Assembly (NCBI GenBank): GCA_013331415.1 | Contig: DUGL01000089.1 | Coordinates: 1 to 12,063 of the forward strand | Length of the DNA stretch: 12,063 nt | Direction: 5' to 3' | Origin: Methanoregulaceae archaeon | GTDB taxonomy: Archaea; Halobacteriota; Methanomicrobia; Methanomicrobiales; Methanospirillaceae | In this document: one piece after another, positions 1 through 6,199 of the stretch | Layout: each line of letters starts with the position of its first letter | Numbering within the stretch: the first letter of the stretch is position 1 | Notes under the pieces: generated by a model | What the model was told of the DNA's origin: nothing | The model's database searches: none | Seen by the model: only the letters and a program-made list of their open reading frames with translations | Position numbers and translations under genes: made by a program

Positions 1-518
1 CAACCCACCCCGATAATGGCTTTCGGGTGATACTTCTTCACCATCCGCTTGATGAAGGATGAGCCCGGTACCGAGAAGACCCGGTATCCCATCTGTTCAA
101 AAACAGGGAGCCATGAACCGATCATGCAGAGACCGCAGCGCTTGCACTTCAACCCTTCCGGGGTCAGGTGGGCAGGGCACTTTGAGGACCGCAGGCACTG
201 GGGCAGGAAGAGGGCCCGCTCTTCGACCGGGATCGCTTCAAACGCCTTCCGGTTCATGGAGTTGTGGAGCTGGATGAAGAATGCATGTACCTGGTTGTCT
301 TCGAGCCCAAAAAGCCGGAACAAGGCCTTGACCAGGCCTTCGGTAAGCACCATGCCCGACTTTATCAGGGCGGGAAAAATGATGCTGCCCCGCCGTATCG
401 AGACAGTGATAAGGATGACAACCAGGATGGCAAAGACGATGCTGCCAAGGAGGACGAGGATGGTGATCTCCCCCACGAGAAACACAAACTGGTTGATGAG
501 TTCGACCGGGACATCCAT
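1..518 (-). CDS. DUF116 membrane protein, C-terminus cut by window edge
   Basis: This frame is open from an ATG at 518 to the left edge (172 codons plus two bases), so the C-terminus is missing. Residues about 10-39 form one hydrophobic membrane segment, ended by Ile-Arg-Arg. After a linker comes the DUF116 core: HNSMNRKAFEAIP (85-97), the cysteine cluster CLRSSKC (108-114) and CKRCGLC (125-131), then GYRVFSVPGSSFIKRMVKKY (144-163) and AIIGVG at the edge; the last two bases, TG, fit the next family cysteine. The five visible cysteines suggest a bound metal or iron-sulfur centre, which is inference. The family is common in methanogens and some anaerobic bacteria and its biochemical role is not established to my knowledge. 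It lies 25 bp downstream of mtnA on the same strand but has its own TATA box. No Shine-Dalgarno sequence precedes the ATG, which fits a leaderless message. Confidence 0.88.
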   Translation of the reverse strand, partial: MDVPVELINQFVFLVGEITILVLLGSIVFAILVVILITVSIRRGSIIFPALIKSGMVLTEGLVKALFRLFGLEDNQVHAFFIQLHNSMNRKAFEAIPVEERALFLPQCLRSSKCPAHLTPEGLKCKRCGLCMIGSWLPVFEQMGYRVFSVPGSSFIKRMVKKYHPKAIIGVG

Positions 519-540
519 GCGTAGAGAGAGATAACCCGGT

Positions 541-551
541 ATTTTATATAA
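541..551 (-). promoter_or_regulatory. TATA box for the DUF116 gene, overlapping the mtnA stop
   Basis: Read on the minus strand the bases are TTATATAAAAT, a strong archaeal TATA match. The centre (about 546) lies some 27 bp upstream of the DUF116 ATG at 518. With the usual TATA-to-start distance, transcription would begin within one or two bases of the start codon, giving a leaderless mRNA. The same bases include the mtnA stop codon (TAA, 546-544). Confidence 0.65.
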
Positions 552-1581
552 CCCTGCGTTTTCCCGCAACCGTACCGGCAGCAGGACGAATCACACCGGT
601 CTCAGTGATGAGGGCGGATACCAGGGAGAGGGGAGTCGCATCGAATGCCGGGTTCCTTACCGGGACTCCCTCCGGGATAGTCGCATACCGGCCATAGTAT
701 GCCACCTCATCACGGTCCCGCTCTTCGATCGTGATTTGGTCTTGTGTGTGCTCATGGTCAAATGTCGAGTGGGGCGCTGCAACATAGAACGGTATCCCGT
801 GGGCATTGGCACAGACGGCATGCATGTAGGTCCCGATCTTGTTGAAGACCGCATCAGCAGTGATCCGGTCAGCGCCGACAATGACACAATCGATCTCACC
901 CTGTCTCATAAGGAACGCTGCCGCTGAGTCAGGGATGACCGTGACGGGGATATCATCCCGCCTGAGTTCCCATGCCGTGAGCCGTGCGCCCTGGAGCAGG
1001 GGCCTGGTCTCACAGGCAATGACCGAGATCTGCTTTCCATCCCTGACAGCGGAACGGATCACCCCGAGCGCCGTTCCCCACTCACGGCAGGCGAGCGCCC
1101 CGGCGTTGCAATGGGTGAGGACCGTCCCGGTATCAGGGAGCAGGGCAGCCCCGTAATCACCGATGGCATGGCAGGCTTCTGCATCCTCATCTGCTATCTT
1201 TCCGGCCTCCCGCACCGCGACCCTCCGTACCTCTTTGATCGAGTCTGCAGACCGGAGTTCTGTGAGTACACGGGTGACTGCCCACGAGAGGTTCACAGCA
1301 GTCGGCCGGGCATCTGCAACAGTGCGGGCGAGCGCTTCAACCTGCCTGAAATAGCGGTGAAATTCTTTCTCCTTCACGGTCATCGTTGCCAGCACGACAC
1401 CATACGCACCTGCTATCCCGAGCGCCGGAGCACCACGGATCTCAAGGCGCTGTATGGCGGTGATCAACCGTTCCACCGATTTGCACCGGATGACCCGGTA
1501 GGAGAGCGGGAGCCTGGTCTGGTCAATCAGGAGCAGGCTCCCGGTGGTATCGTCCCAGTGGATAGTATCGGCGGGTCTCAT
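544..1581 (-). CDS. mtnA: S-methyl-5-thioribose-1-phosphate isomerase
   Basis: Cytoplasmic isomerase that converts the aldose 5-methylthioribose-1-phosphate to the ketose 5-methylthioribulose-1-phosphate in methylthioadenosine salvage. The protein has 345 residues, a normal length for MtnA. Diagnostic motifs are RGAPALGIAGAYG (49-61), LTHCNAGALA (155-164) with the catalytic cysteine at 158, CETRPLLQGARLTAWEL (190-206), and VGADRI (235-240) with the catalytic aspartate at 238, followed by NKIGTY. The family is related to eIF2B alpha/beta/delta subunits and ribose-1,5-bisphosphate isomerases. The intact Cys/Asp pair and the CETRPLLQGARLTAWEL motif favour MtnA. The ATG directly follows the TGA of the HdrA-like gene, so translation is probably coupled; an AGGA lies about 8 nt upstream. 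In methanogens salvage is thought to pass through methylthioinosine, but no other pathway gene is in the window. Confidence 0.93.
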   Translation of the reverse strand: MRPADTIHWDDTTGSLLLIDQTRLPLSYRVIRCKSVERLITAIQRLEIRGAPALGIAGAYGVVLATMTVKEKEFHRYFRQVEALARTVADARPTAVNLSWAVTRVLTELRSADSIKEVRRVAVREAGKIADEDAEACHAIGDYGAALLPDTGTVLTHCNAGALACREWGTALGVIRSAVRDGKQISVIACETRPLLQGARLTAWELRRDDIPVTVIPDSAAAFLMRQGEIDCVIVGADRITADAVFNKIGTYMHAVCANAHGIPFYVAAPHSTFDHEHTQDQITIEERDRDEVAYYGRYATIPEGVPVRNPAFDATPLSLVSALITETGVIRPAAGTVAGKRRVI

Positions 1582-2859
1582 TCAGCAGTCCTGCATTGTC
1601 ACATCGATGAAGGCCCGCATGGCTGCAGCCTGGGCCTGGGCTACACTGTCAGGTATATCTTTGGGGGATACGGATGCCCCGGCTATATATATCCCCGGCT
1701 TTACCGTGGCAACGCAATTGATTTTATTGTCAAGTGATCGGAAGAATCCCGTATCCTCTACCGGGATACCCATGTGATCTGCTAACGCAGCCGAATCGTA
1801 TGCGGGACCGAGGCCGACTGAGAGAATGACAAGGTCAGGGTGGATCTCCTCCATCTGCTCGTTCTCGGTATTCTCAACGCGGATGGCCATCCCGGTCCGG
1901 TTCGCTATCACCTCTGCTGCCATACCCCTCAGGAACCGGACTCCCAGCGCCTTGGAACGCTCATAGTACTCCTCGTAGCCCTTGCCATACGCCCGCACAT
2001 CCATGTAGAGGAGGGTGACATCGGTCTCCGGATACTTCTCGCGAATCAGCATGGCGTTCTTGATCGCATACATGCAGCAGACCCCGGAACAGTAGGGCCG
2101 GCCAAGCGGGATGTCCCGCGATCCCACGCACTGGATAAAGACCACGTGCCGTGGAGTTGCTCCGTCAGAGAGACGCCTGATCGATCCCATCGTAGGACCA
2201 CTCGCATTCATCATGCGCTCAAACTCGAGGCTCGTGATGACATCGGGGAACCGGAGGTATCCGTACTGCTCTTTTTGGCCGGCATCAAAGACCTCGTAGC
2301 CGGACGCGATGATAATGCTTACTGCCTCAATCACGGATTCAGATGGTGCATCTTCCTTCCTGATGGCATCCCTCCCGCAGACATCGTAGCAGAGACCACA
2401 TTCGATGCAGTGTTCCGCATCCTTTATCACAATATCAGGGATGACCTGCGGGTGCGGTTTGTAGATAGCCTTGCGAACCCCGATCCCGGCATCGAACCGG
2501 TTGTAGACCTCGACCGGGCAGATCCGGATACAATCCCCGCATCCGTTGCAGGTCTCTTCATCAACATAGCGGGGATTTTTCCGTATATGAACACGGAAGT
2601 GTCCACGTTCACCGGTGATGCCGGTCACTTCCGTGCAGGTATGGATCCGGATGTTCGGGTTTTGGGAGACCTCATACATCTTGGGCGAGAGGATACACAT
2701 CGAGCAGTCGTTGGTGGGGAATGTCTTGTCAAGCTGCGCCATGTGCCCGCCAATGGAGGGCTCACGCTCGACCAGGTGAACGGTGATCCCATGGCCGGCC
2801 AGGTCGAGTGCAGCCTGGATGCCGGTCACCCCACCGCCGATGATAACGACCTCACCCAT
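1582..2859 (-). CDS. Short HdrA-like FAD/iron-sulfur protein
   Basis: A 425-residue relative of heterodisulfide reductase subunit A. It begins at once with a dinucleotide-binding loop (VVIIGGGVTG, 4-13) that should hold FAD, then the HdrA signature CSMCILSPKMYEV (52-64). An inserted two-cluster ferredoxin follows, with cysteines 104/107/110/114 and 151/154/157/161. The second HdrA hallmark, QCVGSRD (243-249) through YCSGVCCMYAIK (256-267), comes next, and the flavin fold closes with YIAGA (391-395). Full HdrA is about 650 residues. This protein lacks the roughly 130-residue N-terminal iron-sulfur domain and the C-terminal ferredoxin domain, so it corresponds to the thioredoxin-reductase-like core plus inserted ferredoxin. 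No HdrB, HdrC or MvhD homologue is nearby. I infer a soluble electron-transfer flavoprotein with unknown partners. An AGGAG about 7 nt upstream supports the ATG. The gene overlaps the upstream gamma-CA gene by 8 nt and abuts mtnA. Confidence 0.88.
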   Translation of the reverse strand: MGEVVIIGGGVTGIQAALDLAGHGITVHLVEREPSIGGHMAQLDKTFPTNDCSMCILSPKMYEVSQNPNIRIHTCTEVTGITGERGHFRVHIRKNPRYVDEETCNGCGDCIRICPVEVYNRFDAGIGVRKAIYKPHPQVIPDIVIKDAEHCIECGLCYDVCGRDAIRKEDAPSESVIEAVSIIIASGYEVFDAGQKEQYGYLRFPDVITSLEFERMMNASGPTMGSIRRLSDGATPRHVVFIQCVGSRDIPLGRPYCSGVCCMYAIKNAMLIREKYPETDVTLLYMDVRAYGKGYEEYYERSKALGVRFLRGMAAEVIANRTGMAIRVENTENEQMEEIHPDLVILSVGLGPAYDSAALADHMGIPVEDTGFFRSLDNKINCVATVKPGIYIAGASVSPKDIPDSVAQAQAAAMRAFIDVTMQDC

Positions 2860-3343
2860 GCAGGTAGCTCCTGGCGAGAGTCCAGTAGTTACGGGCGTTT
2901 TCGACGATATGGTCCCGTTGCTGATCAGAAACCGCTTTTATCACTTTCCCTGGCACGCCGACCACCACGGAGCCGGGAGGGATCACCGCCCCCTCGGTCA
3001 CCACGGTCCCGGCTCCGATGACCGAGTCCTCTCCAACCAGCGCTCCGTTCAGGATGATCGCCCCCATGCCGACCAGGACACGATCCGCTATCGTGCAGCC
3101 ATGGAGGATTGCTCCATGGCCTATCGAGACATCCTGGCCAACAAGGACAGGATGACCCGTGCTCGTGTGAAGAACAGCATTGTCCTGTACATTCGAGCGG
3201 TTCCCGAGGACGATCCGATCCTTGTCCGCCCGGACCACTGCGCCAAACCAGATTCCGGTCTCAACACCGATGGCAACATCACCAAGCACCGTAGCATTGG
3301 GCGCAATGAAAGCCCGTCCACTCCGTGCGCTATCCACACCCAT
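2852..3343 (-). CDS. Gamma-carbonic-anhydrase-like hexapeptide-repeat protein
   Basis: A 163-residue left-handed beta-helix protein of the gamma-carbonic anhydrase family (Cam/CamH/YrdA type). Hexapeptide turns run from about residue 12 to 135, ending in the typical GSVVVGVPGKVIK. The three zinc-ligand histidines are present: His59 in NAVLH, and His76 and His81 in IGHGAILHGC. The supporting Arg38 and Asp40 (VVRAD) and Gln53-Asp54 (NVQDN) are also kept. It has no long acidic loop like that of Methanosarcina Cam, so it resembles CamH or YrdA proteins, many of which have unproven activity. It may hydrate CO2 or be a metal-binding relative. It is the first gene of the operon with the HdrA-like gene and mtnA, overlapping the former by 8 nt (ATGGGTGA). 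There is no Shine-Dalgarno before the ATG at 3343. A GTG two codons in (3337) sits about 26 bp from a TATA-like stretch and could be the true leaderless start. Confidence 0.88.
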   Translation of the reverse strand: MGVDSARSGRAFIAPNATVLGDVAIGVETGIWFGAVVRADKDRIVLGNRSNVQDNAVLHTSTGHPVLVGQDVSIGHGAILHGCTIADRVLVGMGAIILNGALVGEDSVIGAGTVVTEGAVIPPGSVVVGVPGKVIKAVSDQQRDHIVENARNYWTLARSYLHG

Positions 3344-3373
3344 AATAACATAGGAAGTTTATTATCTAGGACA
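3344..3373. promoter_or_regulatory. Compact divergent promoter between gamma-CA operon and coaD
   Basis: Only 30 bp separate the two divergent ATGs. The DNA is AT-rich compared with its surroundings. On the plus strand, ATAATAACATA (3342-3352) is centred about 28 bp before the coaD ATG, fitting a leaderless coaD message. On the minus strand, AGATAATAAAC (3367-3357) lies about 20 bp before the gamma-CA ATG, or about 26 bp before its in-frame GTG at 3337. The two elements are close enough for initiation complexes to compete. The assignment is by inspection only. Confidence 0.45.
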
Positions 3374-3847
3374 ATGAAGGTTATGGTCGGGGGAACCTTT
3401 GATCCCCTCCACGATGGCCACAAGCGGTTGATAGCACGGTCATTCGAGCTTGCCGGGCCTGGCGGGGTGGTGACCATCGGGCTCACCACCGACCAGTTTG
3501 CCCGGCGAAAGAGCCACCCCGTCCGGGAGTATGCCGCCCGGAGAGCGATGCTTGAATTGTTCATCCGGGATCGTGGATTTTTTGCAGGATACCATATCGA
3601 GCCCCTGCGTGACCAGTACGGTTCGGCACTTACAGAAGACTTCGATGCACTTGTTGTCAGCGAGGAGACGCTCCCGATTGCCCATGAGATCAATCTCCTC
3701 CGCAGGAAATCGGGGAAAGCAAAGGTCGATATCCACCAGATCACCTGCGTCCTTGCAGAGGACGGCCAATGGATCTCGAGCACGCGGATCTATCGTGGGG
3801 AGATAGATGACCATGGCAGAATCCTTGAGCCGGACCCCTCCTTGTGA
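3374..3847 (+). CDS. coaD: Archaeal phosphopantetheine adenylyltransferase
   Basis: Transfers AMP from ATP to 4'-phosphopantetheine to make dephospho-CoA, the penultimate step of CoA synthesis, in the cytoplasm. The 157-residue protein opens with the nucleotidyltransferase motif GGTFDPLHDGHKRLI (6-20), with His13 and His16 as the HxxH nucleotide-binding pair. The second family motif, ISSTRIYRGEID, lies at 134-145. This matches the archaeal CoaD type, which is distinct from bacterial CoaD in sequence. The frame stays open far upstream (to 2783), but that part lies antisense to the gamma-CA gene. The start at 3374 puts MKVMVGGTFDP at the N-terminus as the family requires; an ATG at 3383 is a less likely alternative. 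The gene is divergent from the gamma-CA operon and convergent with the TPR gene, so it is probably transcribed alone. Confidence 0.93.
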   Translation: MKVMVGGTFDPLHDGHKRLIARSFELAGPGGVVTIGLTTDQFARRKSHPVREYAARRAMLELFIRDRGFFAGYHIEPLRDQYGSALTEDFDALVVSEETLPIAHEINLLRRKSGKAKVDIHQITCVLAEDGQWISSTRIYRGEIDDHGRILEPDPSL

Positions 3848-3850
3848 ATA

Positions 3851-3879
3851 CAGGGCATAACGGTATGACCCGTTCCCTG
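3851..3879 (+). terminator. Possible hairpin terminator after coaD
   Basis: Three bases after the coaD stop codon, CAGGG (3851-3855) can pair with CCCTG (3875-3879). Inside it, ACGG (3860-3863) pairs with CCGT (3870-3873) around a six-base loop. An alternative fold pairs GGGCATA with TATGaCCC (3853-3871). A mildly T-rich stretch follows (ATTTCTCCGTTT), with a run of five T at 3911-3915. Archaeal termination depends mainly on T-runs, so this is a suggestive structure only. Confidence 0.35.
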
Positions 3880-3939
3880 GATTTCTCCGTTTGATGGCGT
3901 GTTACGGGAATTTTTGGGGAAAACAGGATCACCCGGGGA

Positions 3940-3988
3940 TCCCTGAACCTGCAGGTTCATTCCCTGAACCGGGTACATCCCCTGAATA
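3940..3988. repeat. Short direct repeats and a palindrome in the coaD/TPR convergent spacer
   Basis: The 10-mer TCCCTGAACC occurs exactly at 3940-3949 and 3961-3970, and a variant CCCCTGAATA lies at 3979-3988. Overlapping the first copy is the perfect 14-bp palindrome GAACCTGCAGGTTC (3945-3958). A TATA-like GAATATATACC (3984-3994) adjoins the third copy. No gene was found in the 174-bp spacer (3848-4021). The repeats could be protein-binding sites or RNA structure; nothing in the sequence decides this. Confidence 0.6.
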
Positions 3989-4021
3989 TATACCTACTGG
4001 ATTGGAGAATATGAGTGATAC

Positions 4022-4702
4022 TCACTGCATCCCTTTTTTGCGACACTTCTCCGGAATACGGGAGTATGTCCGCAGTCTTCGCATCATCAAGATCGCCACC
4101 AGTCCCCCTGCACCGAGCAGCGCACCTGCCGGGAACGGTGCCGCTGTCGGGCTCACCGGGACCATACCCTGAATGCCGGTCTCCCGGTTCATCTGTGCTC
4201 CCGGTGAACCGGGATCAAGTGCAAGGGCCCGGTCGGATGCACCAACCGCCTCCTGGTACCTGCCGAGTTCATTCAGGGCGGACCCCTGGTTCACCCATGC
4301 TTCAATGAGCAGAGGGTCGAGTTCTGCTGCCCGCTCTGCAGCGATGAGTGCATCACTGTATCGGCGGAGGCCTATCAGGGCATCAGCCCGGTTGTTCCAG
4401 GCTGGAGCACTTGCGGGATCAAGAGCAAGGGCCCGGTCTGCTGCGTCAACCGCCTCCGGGTATCGCCCGAGGGCGTTCAGGATTCCTGCCCGCGTGACGT
4501 GAGCCAGCGTAAAATTCTCACTCGCCATGAGCGCCTGGTCGATCTCAGCCAGGGCTTCGTCCAACTTCCCCTCATACGCGAGGTCAACCGCCATATTGTA
4601 TTTCCCGATTGCTGCCAGGTTGTCTGCAGCCACAATCCCGCATGCGGTGGAGAGCAGGACAAGCAGGAACAGAGCGGAGATGACCGTCCCCTGGTTCATC
4701 AT
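4022..4702 (-). CDS. Secreted, C-terminally anchored TPR protein
   Basis: A 226-residue protein with three parts. Residues 1-26 are a signal peptide: a hydrophobic stretch 7-24, with a likely cleavage after Ala26 in IVAADN. Residues about 31-168 hold four tetratricopeptide repeats of about 34 residues, with typical phrases such as ALGRYPEAVDAADRALALDP (77-96) and LNELGRYQEAVGASDRALAL (143-162). A short Pro/Thr linker leads to a membrane segment at 188-206 (FPAGALLGAGGLVAILMM) followed by Arg-Arg-Leu-Arg. The repeats therefore probably face outside the cell, with a short basic tail inside. Cys21 lacks a good lipobox. TPRs bind other proteins; the partner is unknown. The gene starts 8 nt after pyrI, so it is likely co-transcribed with pyrBI. 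Two adjacent ATGs (4702 and 4699) are possible starts; a GAGGAT element better fits the second. Confidence 0.85.
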   Translation of the reverse strand: MMNQGTVISALFLLVLLSTACGIVAADNLAAIGKYNMAVDLAYEGKLDEALAEIDQALMASENFTLAHVTRAGILNALGRYPEAVDAADRALALDPASAPAWNNRADALIGLRRYSDALIAAERAAELDPLLIEAWVNQGSALNELGRYQEAVGASDRALALDPGSPGAQMNRETGIQGMVPVSPTAAPFPAGALLGAGGLVAILMMRRLRTYSRIPEKCRKKGMQ

Positions 4703-4710
4703 ATCCTCAA

Positions 4711-5175
4711 TCAGATGATGTGGTTCGTGATATCTTTTGTGATGATCCAGTCACAGTACAGGCAGTGCAACCCGGTGGCCAGGACCGCAAACTTGGATGA
4801 TATCGGTTCATTGGTGTTGGAGATACAACCGGGATTCGGGCACCGGACCACCCCCACCAGGACAGAAGGGATCTCGACACCTTTCTTTTCATGCACAATG
4901 TAATTCCTGATGATGCTGATCGTTGCATGGGGAGCGATCAGGGCTATCCTGTCCACTTCTTCGGTAAAGAGCTCGCGGTTCTCTATCTTGACAATGTCTT
5001 TTCTGCCCATCTTGGCGCTCTTGACATTCGTTGCAACCGATATGGACTCAGTTGTTGCACCAGTTATACCGATAATCTTGAGGACGTTGAGCGCTTCACC
5101 CCCGGTGATATGGTCGATCACGGTACCGTTCCTGATGGGGCTGATGAGGAGCCCGTCCCGGGCATCACGCTTCAT
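4711..5175 (-). CDS. pyrI: Aspartate carbamoyltransferase regulatory subunit
   Basis: The zinc-binding regulatory chain that joins PyrB trimers into the allosteric holoenzyme and binds nucleotide effectors. The 154-residue length is normal. The N-terminal effector-binding domain carries NGTVIDHITGGEALNVLKII (16-35). The C-terminal zinc domain has all four ligands: Cys112 and Cys117 in CPNPGCISN, and Cys138 and Cys141 in HCLYC. The ATG shares one base with the pyrB stop (TGATG), so the two subunits are probably translated together. A strong Shine-Dalgarno-like AAGGTGAT lies within the end of pyrB about 6 nt upstream. The product should be cytoplasmic. Confidence 0.97.
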   Translation of the reverse strand: MKRDARDGLLISPIRNGTVIDHITGGEALNVLKIIGITGATTESISVATNVKSAKMGRKDIVKIENRELFTEEVDRIALIAPHATISIIRNYIVHEKKGVEIPSVLVGVVRCPNPGCISNTNEPISSKFAVLATGLHCLYCDWIITKDITNHII

Positions 5176-6071
5176 CAGATCATCACCTTCTGGAGCATGG
5201 CCATGCGGACCGGGATCCCGTTCCTGGACTGCTCAAAGTACCGGGCATGGGGGAGAAGGTCAACACGGGGATCGATTTCGTCGAGGCGGGGGAGGGGATG
5301 GAGCACGATCAGGCGCTGTTTTACCCCGGAAAGGAGCTCAGGTGTGATCCGGTAACTCGATGCGACCTGGAAGTAGGACGCAGAGTCAGGGAAGCGTTCA
5401 CGCTGGATACGGGTCACGTAGAGAACATCGAGAGAGCTGATGATTCCTGATACGTCATCGTGCTCGACGACCTGGGTGCCTGCCCGGGTCAGCTCTTCCA
5501 GGATTGCAGACGGTAACTCGAGCCCTTTTGGTGAGATGGTATGGATTGTCACCCCGTAGAGGGAGAGTGCGTGGGCAAGTGAGTGCGCGGTTCTCCCGTA
5601 CCGCAGGTCCCCGAGTAAACCGACCTGGATATCATCAAGCGGCATGGACTGCCGGATCGTGTATAGATCGAGGAGGGTCTGGGATGGGTGCTGGCCGGCC
5701 CCATCGCCGGCATTGATGACCGGGACCGTGGAGAACTCGCTTGCGAGGCGCGCTGCCCCTTCTTTTGGGTGACGCAGTACGATGGCATCAGCATACCCGC
5801 TGACCACCCTGACGGTATCGGCAAGGGTCTCGCCTTTCGCCATTGAGCTCGCCTCGACACTGTCTATCCCGATCGAGGTCCCGCCCAGGCGGGCCATGGC
5901 TGCATCAAATGACATCCGGGTCCGGGTGCTGGGTTCGAAAAAGAGAAGGGCAAGGATCTTTCCTTTCAGCGCGGTGTCATTGTACTGGAGCGCCTGAATG
6001 ATCGCAGCCTCATCGAGGATGCTGTCAATTTCACTGCGCTCCAGGTCATGTATCGAGATGATATGGTTCAC
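5175..6071 (-). CDS. pyrB: Aspartate carbamoyltransferase catalytic subunit
   Basis: Condenses carbamoyl phosphate with aspartate to N-carbamoylaspartate, the committed step of pyrimidine synthesis. The 298 residues cover the whole family length. Active-site motifs are complete: FFEPSTRTRMSF (44-55) binds carbamoyl phosphate; SSMAKGETLADT (75-86) gives the lysine loop (Lys79) supplied by the neighbouring subunit; GQHPSQTLLD (126-135), RIQRER (221-226, aspartate-binding Arg221 and Gln223) and HPLPR (258-262). The start is GTG at 6071, supported by GGGGGA five bases upstream and by the family N-terminus. It leads the pyrB-pyrI-TPR operon. Confidence 0.97.
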   Translation of the reverse strand: MNHIISIHDLERSEIDSILDEAAIIQALQYNDTALKGKILALLFFEPSTRTRMSFDAAMARLGGTSIGIDSVEASSMAKGETLADTVRVVSGYADAIVLRHPKEGAARLASEFSTVPVINAGDGAGQHPSQTLLDLYTIRQSMPLDDIQVGLLGDLRYGRTAHSLAHALSLYGVTIHTISPKGLELPSAILEELTRAGTQVVEHDDVSGIISSLDVLYVTRIQRERFPDSASYFQVASSYRITPELLSGVKQRLIVLHPLPRLDEIDPRVDLLPHARYFEQSRNGIPVRMAMLQKVMI

Positions 6072-6104
6072 AACAATCCCCCGGTTGTTTCGTCAGGGAA
6101 TCCT

Positions 6105-6150
6105 GCCGGCAGACTCCGGCGCCCCCCCTAGCGGATTGGACTCTATAGAA
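6105..6150 (-). promoter_or_regulatory. pyrB promoter and 5' leader hairpin
   Basis: Minus-strand TTCTATAGAG (6150-6141) is a reasonable TATA box. With the usual spacing transcription would start near 6120, giving a leader of about 49 nt. Immediately at that point GCCGG (6120-6116 on the minus strand) can pair with CCGGC (6109-6105) around a six-base loop, so the mRNA would begin with a GC-rich hairpin. The leader then runs to the GGGGGA site and the GTG start. Whether the hairpin has a regulatory role is unknown. Confidence 0.4.
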
Positions 6151-6159
6151 ATGTGATCT

Positions 6160-6190
6160 GCATCCCTTTTGAGCCTATTGGATGGGATGC
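6160..6190. repeat. 7-bp inverted repeat between Rsm22 stop and pyrB promoter
   Basis: GCATCCC (6160-6166) is the exact reverse complement of GGGATGC (6184-6190), with a 17-base loop. It lies just past the stop codon of the upstream methyltransferase gene and 10 bp before the pyrB TATA box on the same strand. It could end the methyltransferase transcript (a T-rich ACATTTCTATAG follows on the minus strand) or be an operator for pyrB. Confidence 0.45.
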
Positions 6191-6199
6191 GATTCACAC

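Noticed and set aside
17..518. Plus-strand open frames near the left edge.
   Set aside because: They are antisense to the DUF116 gene, whose membrane helix and cysteine motifs are clear.
1111..1737. A plus-strand open frame of 208 codons.
   Set aside because: It is antisense to mtnA and the end of the HdrA-like gene, both with complete family motifs; no independent coding signal.
1840..3021. A long plus-strand open frame of 393 codons.
   Set aside because: It lies antisense to the HdrA-like gene and the end of the gamma-CA gene. Its His/Asp/Arg/Pro-rich sequence is typical of a shadow in GC-rich DNA, and it resembles no family.
2783..3373. An N-terminal extension of coaD giving a 354-residue protein.
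   Set aside because: The extension is exactly antisense to the gamma-CA gene and has no domain character, while the family N-terminus MKVMVGGTFDP begins at 3374.
4012..4024. A TGAGT-gat-ACTCA hairpin over the TPR gene stop codon as a terminator.
   Set aside because: The stem is only 5 bp and no T-run follows on the minus strand.
4011..4172. A plus-strand start ATG just downstream of the GAATATATACC box.
   Set aside because: The short frame is antisense to the anchored C-terminus of the TPR protein. The box-to-ATG distance is plausible, but the peptide has no recognisable character.
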